Assembly: GCA_009602725.1 (NCBI GenBank)
Contig: WELB01000026.1
Span: forward strand, 836,946 to 848,091
Length of the DNA stretch: 11,146 nt
Direction: 5' to 3'
Origin: Spirogloea muscicola
Lineage: Eukaryota; Streptophyta; Zygnematophyceae; Spirogloeales; Spirogloeaceae
Shown here piece after piece: positions 1-6,442 of this stretch. The notes under the pieces were generated by a model, which made no database searches, had not been told where the DNA came from, and saw only the letters and a program-made list of their open reading frames with translations. Both the position numbers and the translations under genes were made by a program. Each line of letters begins with the position of its first letter. Within the stretch, counting starts at the first letter, position 1.

Positions 1-1
1 G

Positions 2-122
2 GGCTGTTCAGGAGGCCAAGCAGCAGAGGCAGGATCAAGGTGCCCCACTCGAGATCCAGCTGCTTTCCCTTCTGCTCCAGCACGTCTACCACAATCTGCC
101 ACGTGCTCAAATGGCAACAGAG
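2..122. other. Possible edge of a neighbouring coding exon, strand undecided
   Basis: The first ~120 bases are less GC-rich than what follows and read openly on both strands. The minus-strand reading contains a plausible protein-like run (ending in Leu-rich helix-like sequence with ...LEWGTLILPLLLGLL). The plus-strand frame starting at base 3 gives a Gln/Leu-rich run (QLLSLLLQHVYHNL). Only one can be real, and both may be chance. If the minus reading is right, a divergently transcribed neighbour begins within about 230 bases of the U-box start codon. No family is recognised. Confidence 0.2.
100..105. promoter_or_regulatory. G-box-like CACGTG motif
   Basis: CACGTG is the core G-box bound by plant bHLH and bZIP factors. 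It sits about 245 bases upstream of the U-box gene start codon, a reasonable promoter position. A hexamer is weak evidence alone; identical copies lie at 1663-1668 (inside intron 1) and at 5405-5410 (between genes 1 and 2). Confidence 0.25.
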
Positions 123-348
123 TCCTCACAATGTGGCACCGCCGCCGCGCCGAGATTCGTACGCCAACCAGCGGCGGCAGACCAGGCGACGCCGGGCGAC
201 GCCGTCCGCCGCCCCTGCGAGGGGCGGGCGTGCGGCGGCGATCACGGGGCGCACGGCGGGCCCCCGCCGCCAGGAGGCGCCGCGCGCGGCCCCGAGGGCC
301 GCGGGCCATCCCGCCGTCACGCTGAAGACCTTCACCGTGGCCCCGGCC

Positions 349-3300
349 ATGACATCCGGCAGCCCTCGGGCGCCGGGGATCATGGGCCTCAGCGTCAACT
401 CCGTGCACAATGCCTCGCTGCTCGGCGGCTACGAGCCGGCCGCCGTGCTGGCGTCCATCGTCAAGGCCATCGACCAGGTGAAGAAGCTGGCGTCGGAGAT
501 TGTAGTGGACCGCGCCAGCTTCCTGCGCCTCGCCTCCTACCTCGCGGACCTCCGCTACGTCCTGGACGAGGTCACCAAGCGCCGGCCGGACCTGCTCAAA
601 GGCGGCGCCATCGAGGGGCTGCAGAGGCTCGAGGCCGCCGTCCACTGGGCGTACGAGGTCACGCGCCGCACGTCGCTGCGGAGCCGGGTGTACCTCCTGC
701 TCAACACCAAGAAGGTGGTCGAGGATGTGCAGTCCACCGTGCAGGAGGTTGGCCACTGCCTCGCGCTCGTCTCCCTCATGGAGCTCACGGCGGCATTCCC
801 TGACGACCTGCGGGAGAAGGTGGCGCAGCTCAGGACGGAGATGCGCAGCGCCGTCTTCGAGCCCTCGCCCACTCTTGTGGACCTGGCAAACGAGATCGAG
901 GAGCAGCTGCTGAACATCGACGACCAGCGTCGGGTGATCGATCTGGTCACTGACATTGCCCGGGAGGCAGCGGTTCCCCTGAGCGAGGCCGCAGAACTCA
1001 AGGCGGAGGTGCAGCGTGATCTGTCAGAGGCGCAATTGGAGATGCGGGAGATGGACGCAATGCTACTGAAGCAGCTCTACAACCTGCTCAGCAGCGTGGA
1101 CTCGACCAAGTTCGTGTCCCAGTCGTCGCTGGGGAAGAAGATACAGCGGACGCTCTCAGCCTCGATCCCGGCTTCCTTCAAGGACCCGATCACCGGCGAG
1201 CTCATGGAGGACCCTGTACTGCTTGTGGAGGCCAGCCGAACGTACGACCGGAAGTCCATCGAGCGCTGGTTTGCTACGCACCCGGGCCACCACACTTGCC
1301 CGGACACTGGCCAGGAGCTTCGCAGCATCGAGGTCGTGCCCAACGACGCCCTGCGGCAGGCGATTGAGGAGGATGTGGAGTGCATCAATCACAAGATACT
1401 GGGGCAAGGCTTGGGCAAGCTGTCGTCAGAGGACCCCAAGGTGGTGGAGCTGGCTGTGAATCAGCTGCTCAACCTCAGCCTTGCAGATGAGAAGTATGCG
1501 GACCACCTGGTGTACATTGGGGGAGTGCGCTACCTTGCGGAGTTGCTGAAAGGAGAGGCCCCTTTGGAATTGAAGGAGAAGGCCATTGCCATCATGGTAC
1601 ACCTGTTGGCACTCTCAGATGAGAGCAAGGTAGATCCCTATCCCACATTGACATACGTCTGACACGTGCTGTACTCATGTGCTGCTCGATGAGATTCCTG
1701 AACCCCCTTCATGCTGCATACTCCTTTTGGCAGACCCTGCCTGAATCCGCCAGTGTTGCACTGACGTCGACTAGCCTCAACATACATGTCTGCAATGAGC
1801 AGATTAGCTGAACTGCACATAACAGGCATGAGGTATATGGGCACTGACACTGATGCTCCTGCATGTGTTGCCAGGCTGAGGTCACTGACCTGGGGATTGT
1901 CCCTGTCTTAATCAAGATGTGCAATGAGTCGCCAGTCACTGTCGGCGCTCGTGTCTTGGATGTGCTGGCTATTCTTGCCAGAACGGAGGCCGGACAAGCA
2001 GCTATCAAGAATGAGACTGGCTCCGTGTTCCTGCTCGCTGCAGTTGTCAACACCAACAAAGACGACAGGGTCAAGCAGGTTGCAGAGCAGGCCCTCCAGG
2101 GGCTGTGGAAGGAGGATCCTGAAGTTGCCATTCAGATGGGCTGGGCCGGGCTTTTCAAGCCAATTGTAGCCAAACTTGCGCCAGGTAAGAGGCATCTCTT
2201 GATTGTCGTTGTGGGACTGAGATCAGTAATATACATGCCTAGGATGGCACACAGTTGGGAACGCGACTATCTGTTAAAGACTGCATAGATGGTGGCCAAG
2301 CGCACGCTGATGGATCAAGCTCATTGCCTCGCACCATGGACATAGTAAATCATTTCGCCACTCACTTGGTCACTGAGCCCTGTGACCAACCAATCACCAA
2401 TGCTTGTTGGTGATTGTGATTCTTCTTGATTGACATGTTGTTCAGAGAGTCCGATGGATATTAGAACGATGATGGCTGATGCTACAGTCACTGTGGGAGC
2501 AAGCGCGAAAAGCAGAGTGGCCCTTGTGGAGGAAGGAGTTGTGCCTCCGCTGGTAGACTTGCTCAACAACGGGACCATTGAGGCGAAGGCGGCAGCTGTC
2601 TACGCGCTTGAGCACCTCTCTCACACGGAGTCCAACAGGTGAGGAGGTCAAACACACATGATAATTTTGGGTGGATCAAGAGTTGACATTTCTAAAGCTT
2701 TGAGGTCAAGGGATCCTTTGTGCGAGTGCTGATTGTTCTGCCTCGCTTGACTTCCTTGTAGGGTGCACCTCTCCAAGCACCGCGCTATCCCTGCGCTGGT
2801 CCAGAACAGGAATGCCGGACCGCCTGGCATGAGAGAGGCAGCTGAGGCCACTCTTGCCAACCTGGCGCTGGTGGATAAGGACATCGAGTCACTGGATGAG
2901 GAGGACAGAGCCACAATGTTGATACTGGTGCTGGGAAATGGAACGAACAGGGAATATGCAGTTCGGGCGCTTGAATTCATGGTGAAAGAGAACGGTGCAA
3001 GGAGCGGCAAAATGAGAAGTTTGCTGCTTGGTGACGATGCGGCAGTGCCTGCTATATTTGACCTCTTGGCAGTGAGTATTCAGCTAACATGCTTGGAAAC
3101 CATGTTGGAGCTTGTTGGCCAGGAAACTCCTATGTGATAAGCTGCTGCCATATGCTTTACTTCCTGCTGCGGGATTTAGGTTCACAGATGGTTGAGATAG
3201 ACTTGTTCCAGTAACACTTCTGCATGACAATATTTTCAGGAATGCCATTCTCAATCAGGCTCAATGCGGGCCAGCACACTCATCCTCCTTAGTTACCTTG

Positions 3301-5207
3301 CTCAAGATCCTGATGCTAGTGAGAAGCTTGTGACAAGCGACAGCGTCACAAGAATCATTGTCAAGTTACTGGATCGGCCCATTCCAGCAGAGGAAAGGGA
3401 GGCAGTGGCCTGCATTCTCGCTGGCATGGCCGGAAATCCCAGCAGTCGAAAGGTTCTGCTAAAAGAAGAGGTAAGGGTCATGTAGGCACCCTACGTCTGC
3501 AGTCAATTTGAAGTGATGCGAGGTGTTCAGGCTGCATTGGCTAGTTGACTAGAAAAATGTAATTGCAGAGATGGTGGTGCAACCTTCTCTCCAAGTGTTG
3601 GTCTTCTATTCTGAACTTCTGCTGCACTACATAATGGCCGCAGCTGATAGTGCTAATCCCTTCAGGAGACTGTGTCATCCTGCTTTTGGTGGGTCCCATG
3701 ATTGTCCAGGCTCTCCCGGCACTTGTGAAGTGCCTGCAGTCTCAAAGCCCGAACATGCGGACACATGCGTGTCAAGCCATCTCCAAGTTCACCAACCCGA
3801 GGTATCAATAGACCCTTGCCGTTAGACAAGGGTCTACTCTCTTTGCTTCCAATGTACTGTCCTGGAAGCTCATAGCACTCCGTGTGAAGGCATCCTACTT
3901 GAGAAATGCAATCTCTGGCGATTGCATATTCTGCTACCATCACTGGAGTATGAGGTCTATTACTCATGACCTGTCGGCATTTGTTCAAGCCTCGCTGACT
4001 CCAGCCTTTACAGCAATGTGCTTAACATTACAAGTTTGCTTATGTTTGTGCAGCGAGCTTGATGCTTGTCAAGAGGTGTTCCAGCTGGGGGCGATCTCCC
4101 CACTCATAGATGTTCTCCGAAATGGCACGGATTCTGCACGTCAATTTGCTGCTGTGGCACTGGGCAACCTCTCTTTGGCGCAGCCCAGCTTGTCTACTGA
4201 TGGTGTATCAGATTCTCGCAAGCACAGGGGACTTGGATCCAAGCTCATGGCGGGCTTTGGGGTGAAGGAGAAGGGCTTCTGTAAGGTGCACTACCTGTCC
4301 CCAGAGTTTTTTATCTGGCTGTCTTACAAAGAGAGGTCTCAGGGAGTTTGTCTATTGGGTTACACTCTGCCTGTCATCATTCTTGTTCTACATCGTAATG
4401 CTGTTTGCTTTGAGATGCATATGACCTCATTAAAGAACCTAGGAAGCAGTCTACTGGCTCCCTATCTTTCTCAGGCGATTGTCACTGGAACTTATTTTGT
4501 GCTTACGTATACAATATTTGCTACAATTCCACCTCCTTAAATTCGGACCTGATCTTGGCAGGTGCATCAAGGCAGATGCACAGCTGCTGGTCGATTTTGC
4601 CTGGTGGAGAGTGATGCTGTACCTCTTTTAGTTGCTCTTGTAAAGGAGGGCAGTGCAGCTGCAGCTTCAAGTGCTGCAACTTCTTTGGGGACCTTGTTGG
4701 ATGTATGTGTCCAGCTGCCCTTCTTGGTCTCTGAAGAGGGGACAATCTTGTTGCTGACACAATTTCTGACAAGGTCCTTCAGCTGCTGCATAACAACTGC
4801 TCAGGCTGGAGGGGGCGATGAGCCAACCTGTTCCCAGTGCTTGTGGGTTTTGGGTCCAAGTTTGTTGCTGCTTATCTGGAGCTAAAGCTCTTCCTTTCTG
4901 TGGCCATGCATTGCAGGACGACGAAGACAGTGACAGAGCCGTGGACTATCTAGTCAAGAGTGACATTATTGATGCAATGGTCGGCCTTATTGCCAAGAGC
5001 CCTAGAAGCTCGAAGATTGTTGTGGCCATTCTTGATAGGGTGTTCAAAGCCAAGAAGTACAGAGGGCACAAGTTCTCGGACACCGCGGTCAACAACCTAC
5101 TGTTATTGGCTAATAATGGCAGGGAAGAGGTGCGGAAGGCTGCCATAAGCACCCTGGAGCAACTCAAGCTCCTCCCCAAGGGCTTCAGGCAAGAGCCGGG
5201 CTCTTGA
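349..5207 (+). CDS. Plant U-box E3 ubiquitin ligase with armadillo repeats (PUB43/SAUL1-like)
   Basis: Predicted single-chain E3 that binds a ubiquitin-charged E2 through its U-box and substrate or membrane partners through ARM repeats. Exons: 349-1629, 1875-2184, 2446-2638, 2762-3071, 3240-3470, 3710-3801, 4054-4285, 4562-4702, 4917-5207. All junctions are GT..AG and phases agree; the product is 1,026 aa. Residues ~15-260 are a helical N-terminal domain starting near SLLGGYEPAAVLASI. The U-box is ~272-344 (FKDPITGELMEDPV, then YDRKSIERWF, then CPDTGQEL). ARM repeats follow to the C-terminus, with motifs such as GVVPPLVDLLNNG, ALPALVKCLQSQS and GAISPLIDVLRNG. A C-x2-H-x3-C-x6-C cluster spans residues 882-896, joined across exons 7 and 8. 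First in-frame ATG is 349; ATG 382 has better context (A at -3, G at +4) and would give 1,015 aa. Exon 6 acceptor (3709) is the least certain junction. Family members of about 800-1,030 aa are known in Arabidopsis, where SAUL1/PUB44 acts in senescence and immunity; that role here is inference. Confidence 0.87.
3809..3836. repeat. Perfect 10-bp inverted repeat (hairpin) in an intron of the U-box gene
   Basis: TAGACCCTTG at 3809-3818 is followed by an 8-base spacer and its exact reverse complement CAAGGGTCTA at 3827-3836. The repeat begins seven bases inside intron 6, whose donor GT is at 3802. In the pre-mRNA it would fold into a stable stem-loop right next to the 5' splice site. Confidence 0.75.
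4284..4566 (+). repeat. Intron 7 of the U-box gene with matching ends (AGGTGCA direct repeat)
   Basis: AGGTGCA occurs at 4284-4290 across the donor site and again at 4560-4566 across the acceptor site, so the intron (4286-4561) is bounded by a 7-base direct repeat. The splice joins residues CK to VHQGRC and restores the conserved Cys/His cluster, which supports the junction. Confidence 0.6.
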
Positions 5208-5400
5208 TAGTGGCTGGAGGTATAGGATAGGCGATAGCACAATAGAGTAGTGTACTATGTCCTTGTACCCACTGACTGCAACCGCTTCAGAAGCAAGCAG
5301 TTGCTCCGCTGAGTTCTTAGGGTTGGAGAGAGAAAGTTGTCAGGCAGTCCGTCAGCCCGTTGACGGGCAGCTTGTTGTATACATAGTGCACCATAACCAG

Positions 5401-5414
5401 AGCACACGTGTGCT
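5401..5414. repeat. 14-bp perfect palindrome around a G-box core
   Basis: AGCACACGTGTGCT equals its own reverse complement and contains CACGTG at 5405-5410. It lies 194 bases after the U-box stop codon and 60 bases before the polyadenylation signal, so it may be a hairpin in the 3' UTR or a dimeric transcription factor site. Confidence 0.55.
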
Positions 5415-5474
5415 TCGGTCACCCCGCTGAGTGGGCAACAAATTTGAGCTCCTTAGCAACTCTCTTTTTCGAAG

Positions 5475-5480
5475 AATAAA
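5475..5480 (+). terminator. AATAAA polyadenylation signal of the U-box gene
   Basis: A canonical AATAAA lies 267 bases downstream of the TGA stop, in a local A/T-rich patch. It is the only perfect AATAAA I noticed between genes 1 and 2. Cleavage would be expected some 10-30 bases downstream. Confidence 0.5.
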
Positions 5481-6396
5481 AAATTAGGGTGTTGACCAGT
5501 TCCAGCCAATGGCAACGTTTTGTTGCAGTTCAGCATACAGCAGTGTCAAACATGCACCAAGGAGAGTCCACGTTTGGCACACATGGAGTACAGGCAAGCT
5601 TACACCAAGCCGATAGTCTGGTGCCACGTTTGAATGTGCGAGCTGGTCAGGGCTGCTTTGAACTTAGGGTGCGGGCGTAGACCATGAAGCTCATCCTCTG
5701 TGGTTCACAAGGCAAAAGGCTACATGACGTGGTCACTGCTGCACACCTGCGGTGTCGGAGCTGCCATACATTTGCGCTGCCTTTAATTCGCATTCGCCCT
5801 ACTGCAAATCATATGAACGGCCAAGTGCAGCTACATTCCTCTTGGCCGGGCTTATGCTCAGCGAATGTCGCTCGTTGGCTGGCTGAGGGACGATGTATTG
5901 TCTGCATCAAGCGGGCCACAAGTGTGAACGGCCAGCCCAATAGGCTCGACCTGACCTGGGAGGCGTTGAGGCGCCAATGGGAATGGAGTGCGTATTGTGT
6001 GATGGAAGGATAGGGAGCTCTGGTGAATGCAAGAACAACTGTCGTCTCCCCTCTGTTTACATGAAGCTGGCAACGTCAGAGCGGCCCTTGGCGCTTCATG
6101 ACGCCATCCCAATGTGCTGTAGGTGACAGGCACAGCAACAGGTCAGACGATCCTCCTCCCTCCTTCCCAGCCTGCTGCTGTGAACGCGAGGGAAGAAGCG
6201 AGAGAAGCGGCTCTCGAAGCAGAAAGACGTCAAAGGGCGGCTGTAAAAGCCAGCCAGGTACATACAGAGAAGTGTTCGTGAGTACGTTCACCTTGAGAGG
6301 TCGAAAGGCCTCGACGCAGACGACGTCGCCGGCCCGCCTCGCGGCGCCTTGGCCTGCTCCAGATACGCGCGCCGCCGCTGAGTCCTGGTCCGGGCC

Positions 6397-6405
6397 ATGG
6401 CGTGA
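6397..6405 (+). other. Two-codon upstream ORF (Met-Ala-stop) before the F-box gene
   Basis: The strongly placed start GCCATGG at 6394-6400 is followed by one codon and TGA, ending 37 bases before the main ATG at 6443. If the transcript begins upstream, ribosomes would initiate and stop here, which usually lowers translation of the main ORF or makes it depend on re-initiation. Transcription of this part is assumed, not shown. Confidence 0.4.
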
Positions 6406-6442
6406 CGGCCGAGAGGCCCGCTCGGGAAGGCCATCCTGGGAG

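Larger units (their letters stand above)
1..348 (+). other. Leader/promoter region of the U-box gene
   Basis: This GC-rich stretch lies upstream of the first in-frame ATG of the U-box gene. The frame of that gene is open from base 1 through 348 but has no ATG; translated, it would be rich in Arg, Pro and Ala. ATGs in the other two frames occur at 111 and 131, and the 111 frame runs to about 803, overlapping the coding exon. If transcription started left of 111, these would compete for initiation, so transcription probably starts to their right, or this part is promoter. I see no clear TATA box. A CACGTG motif lies at 100-105. Confidence 0.45.
5208..6442 (+). other. Intergenic region: 3' UTR of gene 1, promoter and leader of gene 2
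   Basis: No credible gene is seen in these 1.2 kb. The first ~270 bases are the likely 3' UTR, ending soon after AATAAA at 5475-5480. ORFs of 63-109 codons at about 5489-6133 show no recognisable domain or family-like composition. A TGACGTGG (ACGT-core) motif lies at 5725-5732, and the decamer TGAACGGCCA is repeated at 5814-5823 and 5925-5934. From ~6130 the sequence becomes GC-rich and purine-rich, as expected for the 5' leader of the next gene. Confidence 0.6.

Noticed and set aside
111-803. 230-codon frame overlapping the U-box exon
   Set aside because: It is a shadow frame in GC-rich DNA, low in complexity (Arg, Gly, Pro, Ala), and overlaps a well-supported coding exon.
3571-3825. 84-codon open frame in the U-box gene between exons 5 and 6
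   Set aside because: Its protein shows no ARM-like pattern. The ARM pattern appears in another frame from 3710 (ALPALVKCLQSQS), which joins in phase with exon 5.
4737-4802. Protein-like run (DNLVADTISDKVLQLLHNN) inside intron 8 of the U-box gene, possible cassette exon
   Set aside because: No acceptor/donor pair keeps phase with its neighbours, while direct joining of 4702 to 4917 gives a smooth ARM sequence (LGTLLD to DDEDSDRAV).
5684-6133. Open frames of 109 (+) and 91 (-) codons between genes 1 and 2
   Set aside because: No recognised motif, no start context or codon pattern of note, and they overlap each other on opposite strands.
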